Assembly (NCBI GenBank): GCA_023419515.1
Contig: JAEZXW010000093.1
Span: forward strand, 1-21,108
DNA: 21,108 nucleotides
DNA from: Actinomycetes bacterium
GTDB taxonomy: Bacteria; Actinomycetota; Coriobacteriia; Coriobacteriales; JAEZXW01
Direction of reading: 5' to 3'
Each line of letters opens with the position of its first letter. The stretch's first letter is position 1. A model generated the notes under the pieces. The model was not told the DNA's origin and did not search any database. It saw only the letters and a program-made list of their open reading frames with translations. The translations under genes and the position numbers were made by a program. Shown here in pieces: positions 1 to 7,977 of this stretch.

Positions 1-198
1 GCTCAGCAGCGCGCAAACGACATCATGGACGAGGCTCGCGAGATGGAGCGTGAGACCCGCTTTGGTGCTGAGGACTATGCCGATCAGGTTTTTACGCATC
101 TCGAGGATAACTTGAAGAAGCTTACTGACTCAGTGGTTCGTTGCCGCGAGCGTCTAAATAACGCTGCTCAGACTGGTTCAAACGTCGTAGATTGGTAA
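1..198 (+). CDS. C-terminal fragment of a helical, coiled-coil-like protein (5' end outside window)
   Basis: The open frame enters from the left edge and ends at TAA 196-198, giving the last 65 residues. They are highly charged and look fully helical, with many Glu, Arg, Asp and Gln and no membrane segment, and they end in the short tail SNVVDW. Proteins of this type next to DUF177 genes are often labelled DivIVA-like or 'ATP synthase subunit B-like', but the fragment has no diagnostic motif, so I assign no function. The next gene starts 13 bp downstream, so the two are probably co-transcribed. I am confident that it is coding and unsure of the family. Confidence 0.7.
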   Translation, partial: AQQRANDIMDEAREMERETRFGAEDYADQVFTHLEDNLKKLTDSVVRCRERLNNAAQTGSNVVDW

Positions 199-211
199 TC
201 GACTGAACGCT

Positions 212-802
212 ATGGCTACCCCTTACGATCAGCATTACGAATCACTCCACGAGGTGCACGGCATCACGATCGCCATCGCTCAAAACTTACAGGCTCCTGG
301 TGATACCCTTGAGCGTACGGGGCATTTGGATGTGGCAACGTACTGGATGGGCGATAAATGCTTTGAGTTGAAAAACGGTATCAACTTTGATGTGGCGCTT
401 ACGCACGCAGGTGAAGGCATCCTAGCCACGGGTATTGTCCGCGCCGAGGCAGTTACCTCTTGCGATCGCTGTCTTGACGAGGCGCATGTAACAATCGATG
501 CTGAGCTTCAGGAGTATTATCTGTTTGAGGCTCCGCCTGAGGCTCATACCGATGAGGCTCCTGAAGATGATGAGCTCGAATACGACTTTGTCGTTAATGG
601 AGAGATTGATCTTGCCCCAGCTATCGAGGCTGCCATCCTGCTTGATACTGAGTTTGTCACTTTATGTTCTCCTGATTGTCAGGGCCTGTGCCCGCATTGT
701 GGCTGCAATAAGAACCACGAGAGCTGCACCTGCGAAGCTGATAACGAGATCAGTCCGACACACCCGTTTGCTGCACTCAAAGACTTGAGTGTGAAAAAAT
801 AG
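212..802 (+). CDS. yceD: DUF177/YceD family protein with Cys-rich C-terminus
   Basis: The 196-residue product belongs to the DUF177 (YceD) family, which is conserved next to rpmF in many bacteria and has been linked in E. coli and plastids to 23S rRNA maturation or accumulation. The family signature is visible: a CxxC pair (C84, C87) followed by an acidic stretch, then a C-terminal cluster C152, C156, C160, C163, C165, C172 and C174 with the typical GLCPHCG segment. This cluster looks like a zinc site, which is inference. ATG 212 is the first start after the upstream stop. No good Shine-Dalgarno sequence precedes it, so translation may be coupled to the upstream gene. The gene stands immediately before rpmF but is separated from it by a terminator-like hairpin. 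Confidence 0.85.
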   Translation: MATPYDQHYESLHEVHGITIAIAQNLQAPGDTLERTGHLDVATYWMGDKCFELKNGINFDVALTHAGEGILATGIVRAEAVTSCDRCLDEAHVTIDAELQEYYLFEAPPEAHTDEAPEDDELEYDFVVNGEIDLAPAIEAAILLDTEFVTLCSPDCQGLCPHCGCNKNHESCTCEADNEISPTHPFAALKDLSVKK

Positions 803-817
803 CGAGTAATAAAAATT

Positions 818-851
818 AAATGCGATCTTCTTTTGAAGATTGCATTTGTTT
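818..851 (+). terminator. Intrinsic terminator-like hairpin between yceD and rpmF
   Basis: Bases 818-830 and 835-847 can form a 13-bp stem with a TTTT loop and a single G-T wobble. The 3' arm runs into the U-rich stretch 845-851. A run of A residues lies just before the stem. This looks like a rho-independent terminator or attenuator at the end of the yceD transcript. The T-tract is interrupted by G, so termination may be partial. Confidence 0.6.
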
Positions 852-904
852 GCTAAAATGTGCAGTCGCGCTTGCTCATGGAGTAGGTGCATATTATTTT
901 TTCT

Positions 905-910
905 TATAAT
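905..910 (+). promoter_or_regulatory. Putative -10 element for rpmF
   Basis: A perfect TATAAT occurs about 50 bp before the rpmF start and downstream of the terminator-like hairpin, in an AT-rich patch (890-910). I see no convincing TTGACA-like -35 at 16-18 bp upstream, so only the -10 is proposed. It would give rpmF its own start of transcription. Confidence 0.35.
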
Positions 911-961
911 CCTCGATCCGTGTTTGCGATCCGAGATATTGATTGAAAGAGGAAGGTTGTT

Positions 962-1141
962 ATGGCAGTACCTAAGCGTAAACAAGGTCGGCATTCGACG
1001 CATTCGCGTCGTTCGGCAAACATGAAGCTTGCTGCACCAAGCCGTTCTGTCTGCCCACGCTGTGGTGCCGTTAAGCGTCCTCACTGCGTGTGCTCTAACT
1101 GCGGTTACTACCGCGATCGCGAAGTCATTGTCGTCGAGTAG
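962..1141 (+). CDS. rpmF: 50S ribosomal protein L32
   Basis: The 59-residue product is L32, a small protein of the large ribosomal subunit. It begins MAVPKRKQGR, the family's typical N-terminus, and has a basic Ser/His/Arg stretch. C31, C34, C44 and C47 form the zinc-ribbon pattern CxxC-x9-CxxC of the cysteine-containing (C+) L32 type, known to bind zinc. The start ATG follows a good Shine-Dalgarno (GAGGAAGG) about 6-8 bp upstream. The order yceD-rpmF-plsX is widely conserved. Length matches the family. Confidence 0.97.
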   Translation: MAVPKRKQGRHSTHSRRSANMKLAAPSRSVCPRCGAVKRPHCVCSNCGYYRDREVIVVE

Positions 1142-1183
1142 CACTCATTAAGACCATCTGGTCTTTGTCTGTCTACAAATCTT

Positions 1184-1222
1184 AAACCAGCTTTTGTCCA
1201 TTAAGATAGAGGCTGGTTTTTT
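1184..1222 (+). terminator. Terminator-like hairpin after rpmF
   Basis: AAACCAGC (1184-1191) and GCTGGTTT (1212-1219) can pair as an 8-bp stem around a 20-base loop, and the run TTTTTT (1217-1222) follows. A smaller hairpin, AGACC/GGTCT (1151-1155/1160-1164), lies between it and the rpmF stop. The large loop makes the terminator imperfect. It could release rpmF mRNA while letting some transcription through to plsX. Confidence 0.45.
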
Positions 1223-1248
1223 ATTGCTGCGAACCTCGAGGAGGAGCA

Positions 1249-2247
1249 ATGCCGCAAAACCTGATGACCATCTGCGTTGATGTGATGGGTGGAGATGAGA
1301 AGCCCGAGGTTATTCTCGAAGGAATGAGTCAGGCACTCGCAGAATGTGATGACATCAAGCTCGTTGCGGTTGGCCCGCAAGAGATTGTTGATTCGTTTGT
1401 TGCTTGTCATGGTGATCGTGCTGAAGCGCTCTACAGTCAGTCTGTCATCGAGATGGACGAGCACCCCGCTGAGGCGGTGCGCAAAAAGCGTGACTCCTCA
1501 ATTGTTTTGGCTTGTAAGGCGCTCAAAGAAGGCAAGGCAGATGCTTTTTTCTCGGCCGGTTCAACCGGAGCGGTCTTGGCGGCAGCCACACTTTACACGG
1601 GTCGCTCACGCGGGGTAATTCGTCCTGCAATCGGCTACATGTTGCCAACAACTCCACCGCTTTTGGGGCTTGACTTGGGTGCTAACGCCGATGTTCGTCC
1701 TGACATGCTTGTGCAGTTTGGCCAGATGGGCGCCGCTTACATGCGCACGGTTTGTGGCGTTGAGCAGCCCCGTGTTGGCCTATTGAACATTGGTGCTGAG
1801 AAAACCAAGGGCAGTGAATTTGCTCAAGAGGTACATGAACTTATGGAGCAAAAGCTTCCTGAGTTTACGGGCAACTGCGAGGGTACCGATCTTTTTGGCG
1901 GTAAGTTTGATGTCGTGGTTTGCGATGGATTCACTGGAAACATCATGCTTAAAACCATCGAGGGGACGGCAAAGTTCTTGCTTACCACAATGAAGCAGTC
2001 GTTTCTTTCGTCATTGCGCTCAAAGATTGGCGCGCTATTGCTTAAGCCTGCACTCAGCGAGATCAAGGATTTGCTCAACGCTGATGCTGCAGGTGGCGCC
2101 CCACTTTTGGGTATCAGATCGGTTGTGGTGATTGGTCATGGAAAGACCTCATCACGCGCTGTGCTCAATGGTATTAAGGCATGCCGCAGGGCTGTTGAGC
2201 AAGACCTCGTGGGTCAAATCGCCCAAAGTGTTGCGCAGTACGATTAA
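1249..2247 (+). CDS. plsX: Phosphate acyltransferase PlsX
   Basis: The 332-residue product matches PlsX, a peripheral membrane enzyme that converts acyl-ACP and phosphate to acyl phosphate, the donor used by PlsY in phosphatidic acid synthesis. Visible family signatures are the N-terminal DVMGGDEKP, SAGSTGAVLAA with RPAIG just after, LDLGANADVRPD, VGLLNIGAEKTKG, a VVVCDGFTGNIMLK block and, near the C-terminus, GHGKTSSRAV. Length is normal. ATG 1249 has a strong GAGGAGGAG Shine-Dalgarno at 1238-1246. The acyl carrier protein gene follows after 114 bp, which fits substrate supply. The fabD and fabG genes often found between plsX and acpP are absent here. Confidence 0.97.
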   Translation: MPQNLMTICVDVMGGDEKPEVILEGMSQALAECDDIKLVAVGPQEIVDSFVACHGDRAEALYSQSVIEMDEHPAEAVRKKRDSSIVLACKALKEGKADAFFSAGSTGAVLAAATLYTGRSRGVIRPAIGYMLPTTPPLLGLDLGANADVRPDMLVQFGQMGAAYMRTVCGVEQPRVGLLNIGAEKTKGSEFAQEVHELMEQKLPEFTGNCEGTDLFGGKFDVVVCDGFTGNIMLKTIEGTAKFLLTTMKQSFLSSLRSKIGALLLKPALSEIKDLLNADAAGGAPLLGIRSVVVIGHGKTSSRAVLNGIKACRRAVEQDLVGQIAQSVAQYD

Positions 2248-2250
2248 ATT

Positions 2251-2280
2251 TTGGTATATCTTTTGTGCACGAATTATCGT
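2251..2280 (+). promoter_or_regulatory. Weak candidate promoter upstream of acpP
   Basis: TTGGTA (2251-2256) and TATCGT (2275-2280) are 18 bp apart and each matches four of six consensus bases. The pair lies in the 114-bp plsX-acpP gap, which has room for a promoter. It is a weak call based only on base matches. Confidence 0.22.
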
Positions 2281-2361
2281 GTTTTCGCATTGCACCCGCG
2301 AGAACCTCAAATTCACCTACCATACTCGTGCGGATAAGCATTTGAAAGGATATGGACATCA

Positions 2362-2607
2362 ATGGATCGCTTGGAAATTCTTGAGTTGTTGCGCGAGAAC
2401 GCGAGTGACATGCTCGATGTTGTTGCTGAAGACATTGACGAGGATACCTCGTTTGATGATCTTGGACTCGACTCTCTGGATCGTGTGCAAATTGCTGTCA
2501 TGGTCGAGGAAGAATTTGGTATCGAGCTTCCTGATGCAGAGAGTGCTGATGAAATTCAGTCAATTGGCGAGCTTATCGACTATATCGAGGATTCTCGCGA
2601 GGAGTAG
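2362..2607 (+). CDS. acpP: Acyl carrier protein
   Basis: The 81-residue acidic protein is ACP, the carrier of growing fatty acyl chains. The phosphopantetheine attachment site is Ser38 in the motif LGLDSLD, and the following helix (RVQIAVMVEEEFGIELPD) is typical of type II ACPs. ATG 2362 is preceded by a purine-rich GAAAGGA. Another ATG at 2352 is out of frame. Neighbours plsX (an ACP-thioester user) and rnc match the classical plsX...acpP-rnc arrangement. Length is normal. The C-terminus is very acidic. Confidence 0.96.
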   Translation: MDRLEILELLRENASDMLDVVAEDIDEDTSFDDLGLDSLDRVQIAVMVEEEFGIELPDAESADEIQSIGELIDYIEDSREE

Positions 2608-2627
2608 AATACATCGAGGCATCTGCA

Positions 2628-3350
2628 TTGAAACCAGAAGAGCGCCTGCAAAAAGCGCAGGATATTATTGGATACACATTTAAGAATAGTTTGCTGCTTG
2701 AAACAGCGTTGATGCACCCGAGCGCCATTGAGGGCAATCGGGTGCAGCAATCTTATGAGCGACTTGAGTTTTTGGGCGACTCTATCATGGGTGCCATCAT
2801 GTCGTATAAGTTGTATCTGGCTTATCCCGATGCAGACGAGGGTCGCCTGACGAGGCTAAAAGCCGCAGTTGTCTCGGGCGCCTCGTTGACCCGCGTTGCC
2901 AAAGAGGCGGGATTGGCTCCACTCATCATCTTTGGTGGCTCAGAGATCGGCTCTGATTCTCGCGGACTTAACTCCGCGCTCGAAGATGTCTTTGAAGCAA
3001 TTACGGGCGCGCTTTATCTCGATGGCGGTTATGACGCAGCTTACGGGTGGGTTATGAAGCACCTCGAGCCCATCCTCGCGCAAGGTATTACTGAGGTTCC
3101 CGAAAACCCGAAATCGATTTTGCAAGAATACGCTCAGCGTACACGCAAGGTCACCCCACGCTACGAGCTCATTGGCTCGAGTGGTCCTGCACATCTGCCA
3201 TCGTTTACCTGCGCGGTCTACCTCGACGATATGTGTTGTGGCACGGGAGAGGGTAGGTCAAAAAAGCTAGCCGAAGCGGTGGCCGCCAAGCAGGCACTCG
3301 AGCGCTTGAATGTCAAGGATGCCCAAGAAGCAGGTCAGCATGTATCTTAA
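2628..3350 (+). CDS. rnc: Ribonuclease III
   Basis: The 240-residue product is RNase III, the double-strand-specific endonuclease that processes rRNA precursors and structured mRNAs. The catalytic domain carries the signature ERLEFLGDS (residues 44-52) with E44, E47 and D51, and the second metal-binding stretch DVFEAITGALYLD with D120 and E123. A dsRNA-binding domain covers about 161-230 (NPKSILQEYAQ at its start, KKLAEAVAAKQALE at its end). The start is TTG 2628, chosen because GAGG lies at 2616-2619 and no ATG or GTG is in frame between it and the acpP stop. The 3' end overlaps smc by 11 bp, so translation is probably coupled. Confidence 0.96.
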   Translation: MKPEERLQKAQDIIGYTFKNSLLLETALMHPSAIEGNRVQQSYERLEFLGDSIMGAIMSYKLYLAYPDADEGRLTRLKAAVVSGASLTRVAKEAGLAPLIIFGGSEIGSDSRGLNSALEDVFEAITGALYLDGGYDAAYGWVMKHLEPILAQGITEVPENPKSILQEYAQRTRKVTPRYELIGSSGPAHLPSFTCAVYLDDMCCGTGEGRSKKLAEAVAAKQALERLNVKDAQEAGQHVS

Positions 3351-6300
3351 ATCGCTGCAGCTTAAAGGCTTTAAATCGTTTGCTGATAACGTCGAGCTCG
3401 TCTTTGAAGAAGGCCTCACGGCTATTGTGGGCTCCAACGGCTCGGGTAAGTCAAATATCTCTGACGCTATTTTGTGGGTTTTGGGCGAACAAAGCGCGAG
3501 ATCGCTGCGCGGTCAATCCATGGAAGACATCATCTTTGCAGGATCAAGCGCACGCAAGGCGGTAAGCGTTGCTGAGGTGACCCTTGTGCTCGATAACCGC
3601 GACCACACACTTGCGGTTGACTTTGGTGAGGTAGCGATTACCCGTCGCATGTATCGCAGTGGTGAGAGCGAATATCTCATCAATGGCGTACCAGCGCGTC
3701 TTATGGACATCCAGGACATCTTGCACGATTCAGGACTTGGTAAGGATACCCACTCAATTATTAGCCAGGGTAAGCTCGATGAGATCCTGTCGAATCGTCC
3801 CGAGGATCGTCGCGCCCTGATTGAAGAGGCAGCTGGTATTTCAAAGCACAAAAAGCGCAAAGAGCGATCGCTCAAAAAGATTACTCAACTCGATGCTTCA
3901 CTCGGGCGAGCTCGTGATATTGAACGACAGCTCAAACGCAGACTTGGTCCGCTTGAAAAGCAGGTGAACCGTGCTGCTCAGTACGAGGCACTCACGAGTG
4001 AGCTACACGAGCTTGAGATCGATCTTGCGGTTGATGAACTTAAGCTTTTGAAGGGCAAGTGGGACAGCATCACGCATCGCGAAAAAGAGTGTGCTGCCGA
4101 GCTCGATGTTGCCCAGTTTGAACAGCGTCAAAAGGCTGATGAGCTTGAGCGTCTCCAGGTAATGCTCGAAGAAAAGGGCTTGTTCGTGGGTGACTTGGCG
4201 CAGCAGCGTCGCCGAATGCAGTCGGTGATGGAGCGTCTTGAGGCTCACATGCGTCTGCTCGAAGAAAAAGGCCGTAACATGGTCGACAAGCTCTCGCAGG
4301 CTCGGGCGACTTTGCATCGCTCTGAACAGGATTTGCGTCAGGCAACCGAAGCCCACCATGAGGCGCTTGAGGGGAAGGCTCAGGCACAGGGTAGGCTGGA
4401 TGAACTTGCAGGAGAGCTCGCATCGCAAGAGCAGGTTCACCAAGCGCTCATGCAAAAGCGCGCCGATCGCGATCAGACACTCACTGCTCAGCAAAGCAAG
4501 ATCACAAGCCTTCGCCGTGATGTTGATAAGGATCGTATCGAGCTTTCGCATCTGTTGATGAACCTACAGGATCTTGAGGCGCATGAGCGTATGACAAGCG
4601 AGCGTCTTGCTAGCTTGAGTGAGCAAGTCGATCAGGCAAAGACCAACAAAGAGCTATTGGCAGCACGTCTCAAAGATCTTGAAGTGTCGTGCAAACAAGC
4701 AACTAAAGATCATCAACAATCGGAAAAAGCCCTCGAAGTGGCTGGTCATAAGCTTGCTGAGGCGCAAAAGTTTGCTGATGACACGCAGACTGCGCTCACC
4801 CGTGCGCTCGCTCGCAAGGACGCTCTTGATCAGATGGCTGATGAGCTGCGTCAAGAAAATGAGGCGCTGGCACTCTGGCACGCCAGCCAGGATGAGGCTG
4901 CTCGCCGAGCTCAGCAGGTAACCTTCTTGAGTGGGGTTTCGCTGCTGCAGGAGTTTGAGCCGCTGGCAGAAAGTCTGCTCGGAGAGCGCCTGCAAGACTA
5001 CATTGCCGCTCAGGATCTAACGGTGCATGAGTTACTTAAGGCGCTTATGCAGGTTGCCGATAAACCTGGCAGCGTCGGCGTTTGGAGTCAGGCATGCTTT
5101 GCCCTCGATGAGAGTGAGCTCAATCGCGTGTGTGAGGATGCCCGTGTGATTGAAGCAGCAGGTTATGGTAAGACGTTGCTTGGTACCATGAGCTTTGAGG
5201 GTAAGGCACAAGCACAAGTCAAGCTTGTTGCTCAAGCGCTTCTTGGCGATGTGGTGGTTGTTCATGATCCCGCAGCACTCAGTGAGATCATTGCCCTTGC
5301 CAAGCAGCAAAAACTCAAACCTCTGCGCCTTGCGCTCGATGATGGCGCTATTGTTTCAACCACAGGGTATGTGACGGTTGGCAAGACCCAGCAGTCACAA
5401 CGTTCAAGCGGCGCACTGGCTCGTCATCGTGAACGCGGCGAGGTTGAATCTCAGATCATGACACTCAAGGCACAGCTCGCGCAGGCCTTACAGGCTAAGC
5501 AGGCGGCTCAAGATGACCAAGACGAGCTGCGCCGTGCCCGCGATGAGTTAAGCCGCGTCATTCATGATCTCGAATATCGCATCAAGGCTACCCATCGCGA
5601 AAGCGGCGAGATTGATGCCACGCTCTCGCGTTTGACGAGTGAGCATGAGACTGTCCATCGTGATCAGCAGGATCGAACCCAAAAGGCGCTCGAGATGCGT
5701 CCTCGCGCTGATGCGTTGCGCGCTACCATCGATGAAAAGTCTGCCGTGCTTGTCCAGTTAGAAGACGAGCTTGCAACTGCCTCGCGCGAGCGCGATGAGG
5801 CGCTTGAGCTTGAGCGAGCGCAGTCAAACTCTCTCGTGTCGCTTCGTGTTGAGGTGGCGGCCCTCAAAGAGCAGATCAAGCACCTCGATCAGCGTGCGGC
5901 TCAGCATGGGGCGAGTGTGGCTAAGGCGCAGGATGCTATCGAGCATGCTGGTGTCTTGAGCAAACGTCTTGAGGTGGCAACCTTGCGTGTGCAACCGCTG
6001 CACGAAATGCTTAAATCATTCTATGACTACGCTGAGGTTTGGGCGGTTAAGCTGCGCGATCAGGCGTCACTTGAGCAAACTGGATCTGAATCACTCAAGG
6101 CATCGGTCGAAGCAGCTCGTCAAGCTCTCGATCAAGCTCGTCGCAAGACTGGTCAGGCGCGCGAGGCACTCAATGAAATCAAGGTCGATAAGGGCAGGCT
6201 TGATGTTCAGGTCGACCAGGCGATCAAAGCGATTGCAGCCACGGGTGCCGTGCTTGAACAGGCATTGGAACGCCCAGCGCTTGAAGATCGCATCAAAGCA

Positions 6301-6954
6301 CAGACCCGTAAAGATAAGCTTGTTCGTGATATTCAAAACTTAGGGCCCGTTAATATGGTGGCGCTTGAAGAGTATCACGAGGTCAAGCGAGAGCATGAGC
6401 ACATCGCATCACAGGTTGCAGATCTTGAGCAGGCGCGTAAAACGATCACCAAGATCATCGCGGCGATTGATCGCAAGATGAAAGATCGCTTCTTGCAGAC
6501 CTTTGAGATTGTCAACGAGCATTATCAAGAGGTTTTTGCCTCGCTGTTTCCGGGTGGTGTTGCTCGTCTCGAGATGACCGATCCGGACGACCCGGCAGAA
6601 ACCGGCATTGAGGTTATCGCTCAGCCAAAGGGCAAGCGCCTATCTAAGATGACGCTCATGAGTGGTGGCGAAAAAAGCCTGACGGCACTCGCTCTGCTCT
6701 TTGCTGTCTATCGCACACGCACGGTTCCGTTCTACGTGCTCGATGAGGTCGAAGCAGCCCTCGATGACGCCAATCTCAACCGTCTCTTGCATGCAGTTGA
6801 TGTGTTGCGCGAAAAAACGCAGCTCATCATCATTACGCACCAGCGCAGAACCATGGAGCAGGCTGATGTGTTGTATGGTGTATCAATGCAGGCAGATGGT
6901 GTTTCCAAGGTGGTTTCGCAGCGCTTGAACCACGATGTGATACCTCAAGGATAA
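3340..6954 (+). CDS. smc: Chromosome segregation ATPase SMC
   Basis: The 1204-residue product is the bacterial SMC condensin subunit, which dimerises and, with ScpA and ScpB, organises and segregates chromosomes. The N-terminal head has MYLKSLQLKGFKSFAD, Walker A GSNGSGKS (31-38) and Q-loop Q143. Two long Glu/Gln/Arg-rich coiled-coil arms flank a hinge at about 525-685. The C-terminal head has the ABC signature LMSGGEKS (SGGEK at 1108-1112) and Walker B with D1135 and E1136. I placed the start at ATG 3340 rather than further upstream because MYLK is the family's usual N-terminus. AGGTC precedes it. The hinge is divergent: the glycine-rich block usually reading GGSMTGG is TGYVTVG. The order rnc-smc-ftsY is classical. 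Confidence 0.96.
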   Translation: MYLKSLQLKGFKSFADNVELVFEEGLTAIVGSNGSGKSNISDAILWVLGEQSARSLRGQSMEDIIFAGSSARKAVSVAEVTLVLDNRDHTLAVDFGEVAITRRMYRSGESEYLINGVPARLMDIQDILHDSGLGKDTHSIISQGKLDEILSNRPEDRRALIEEAAGISKHKKRKERSLKKITQLDASLGRARDIERQLKRRLGPLEKQVNRAAQYEALTSELHELEIDLAVDELKLLKGKWDSITHREKECAAELDVAQFEQRQKADELERLQVMLEEKGLFVGDLAQQRRRMQSVMERLEAHMRLLEEKGRNMVDKLSQARATLHRSEQDLRQATEAHHEALEGKAQAQGRLDELAGELASQEQVHQALMQKRADRDQTLTAQQSKITSLRRDVDKDRIELSHLLMNLQDLEAHERMTSERLASLSEQVDQAKTNKELLAARLKDLEVSCKQATKDHQQSEKALEVAGHKLAEAQKFADDTQTALTRALARKDALDQMADELRQENEALALWHASQDEAARRAQQVTFLSGVSLLQEFEPLAESLLGERLQDYIAAQDLTVHELLKALMQVADKPGSVGVWSQACFALDESELNRVCEDARVIEAAGYGKTLLGTMSFEGKAQAQVKLVAQALLGDVVVVHDPAALSEIIALAKQQKLKPLRLALDDGAIVSTTGYVTVGKTQQSQRSSGALARHRERGEVESQIMTLKAQLAQALQAKQAAQDDQDELRRARDELSRVIHDLEYRIKATHRESGEIDATLSRLTSEHETVHRDQQDRTQKALEMRPRADALRATIDEKSAVLVQLEDELATASRERDEALELERAQSNSLVSLRVEVAALKEQIKHLDQRAAQHGASVAKAQDAIEHAGVLSKRLEVATLRVQPLHEMLKSFYDYAEVWAVKLRDQASLEQTGSESLKASVEAARQALDQARRKTGQAREALNEIKVDKGRLDVQVDQAIKAIAATGAVLEQALERPALEDRIKAQTRKDKLVRDIQNLGPVNMVALEEYHEVKREHEHIASQVADLEQARKTITKIIAAIDRKMKDRFLQTFEIVNEHYQEVFASLFPGGVARLEMTDPDDPAETGIEVIAQPKGKRLSKMTLMSGGEKSLTALALLFAVYRTRTVPFYVLDEVEAALDDANLNRLLHAVDVLREKTQLIIITHQRRTMEQADVLYGVSMQADGVSKVVSQRLNHDVIPQG

Positions 6955-6966
6955 GGGTGGTTAACC

Positions 6967-7872
6967 GTGAGTTTTTTTGATCGGCTAAAAGATGGACTTT
7001 CCAAAAGTCGCGAGCGAATCAATGAGTCATTCAACGTTCTGTTTGACATGGGAGCAAGCCTTGAGCCTGAGTTTTGGGACGAGCTGGAAGAAACCCTCGT
7101 CCTTGCTGACATGGGTCGCGCATCGATGGACATTGTTGAGCGGCTTAAAAGCCTCTCGACGAGAAAGGCGCTCCAGACTCAAGAAGAGGTTAAAGATGCC
7201 CTCATTCACGAGCTCGCAGATGTCTTTGTGCCCCTCAGCCATGATCCGTTTAGCGGTGATCCTTCCTGCGTACTTTTTGTTGGTATCAACGGGGCAGGCA
7301 AGACCACTACGGTGGGTAAGCTTGCCTTCGAGGCAAACGAGCTTGGCGATCAGGTGCTGATTGGTTCGGCCGATACATTTCGTGCGGCTGCTATTGAGCA
7401 GCTTGAGGTCTGGGCAAACCGCGCCAACGTTCCTGTCGTTCAGCGTGAGCGGGGGAGTGATCCGGCATCAGTTTGCTACGATGTTTTGGATCGAGCTGAG
7501 CAAAGCGGAGCAAATCGAGTGCTTATTGACACCGCTGGTAGGCTGCATACCTCGGCAGACCTGATGCGTGAGCTTGCCAAGGTGGTGCAGGTTACCCGCA
7601 AGCGTGCCCAGGATGCTTATCAAGTGTATGTGGTGCTCGTGCTGGATGCGACGACTGGTCAAAACGGGCTCGTACAGGCGCAGCAGTTTAATGAGGCACT
7701 TGATCTTGACGGCATTATCGTCACCAAGCTTGACGGCACAGCAAAGGGCGGCATCACGGTTGCGATCTCGCACGATTTACAGCTGCCGATCTATCGCTTG
7801 GGAGTAGGCGAAAAGATTGAGGATTTAAAGCCATTCGAGCCCATTGATTTTGCCCGCGCTCTGATTGGCTAG
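6967..7872 (+). CDS. ftsY: Signal recognition particle receptor FtsY
   Basis: The 301-residue product is the SRP receptor GTPase, which docks Ffh-ribosome complexes at the membrane. The helical N domain (about 1-95) precedes the G domain with P-loop GINGAGKTTT (106-115), DTFRAAA (137-143), DTAGRLH (188-194) and TKLDGTAKGG (253-262). The acidic A domain found before N in E. coli FtsY is missing, so the protein is a near-minimal NG form, as in many Gram-positives; membrane contact would rely on the N-terminal helix. The GTG start at 6967 follows AAGGGTGG closely and lies 12 bp after smc, indicating one transcription unit. Ffh follows. Confidence 0.96.
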   Translation: MSFFDRLKDGLSKSRERINESFNVLFDMGASLEPEFWDELEETLVLADMGRASMDIVERLKSLSTRKALQTQEEVKDALIHELADVFVPLSHDPFSGDPSCVLFVGINGAGKTTTVGKLAFEANELGDQVLIGSADTFRAAAIEQLEVWANRANVPVVQRERGSDPASVCYDVLDRAEQSGANRVLIDTAGRLHTSADLMRELAKVVQVTRKRAQDAYQVYVVLVLDATTGQNGLVQAQQFNEALDLDGIIVTKLDGTAKGGITVAISHDLQLPIYRLGVGEKIEDLKPFEPIDFARALIG

Positions 7873-7977
7873 CACAGGTGACGCCAGAAGCGATACACGA
7901 TTGCATCGCACTCAATTCACTCATTGCCGACGATAAGCACGCTCGCTACTCATGAGACTGTAAGAAAGAGTTGGGAC

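Noticed and set aside
662..1144. 160-codon - strand frame across the yceD end and rpmF
   Set aside because: It overlaps the conserved Cys-rich end of yceD and all of rpmF, and crosses a terminator hairpin. It has no family features.
2132..2683. 183-codon + strand frame overlapping plsX, acpP and rnc
   Set aside because: It is in a different frame from three conserved genes and its composition is not protein-like.
3310..3339. Upstream extension of smc from ATG 3310
   Set aside because: The added ten residues are not conserved, and MYLKSLQLKGFKSF is the normal SMC N-terminus.
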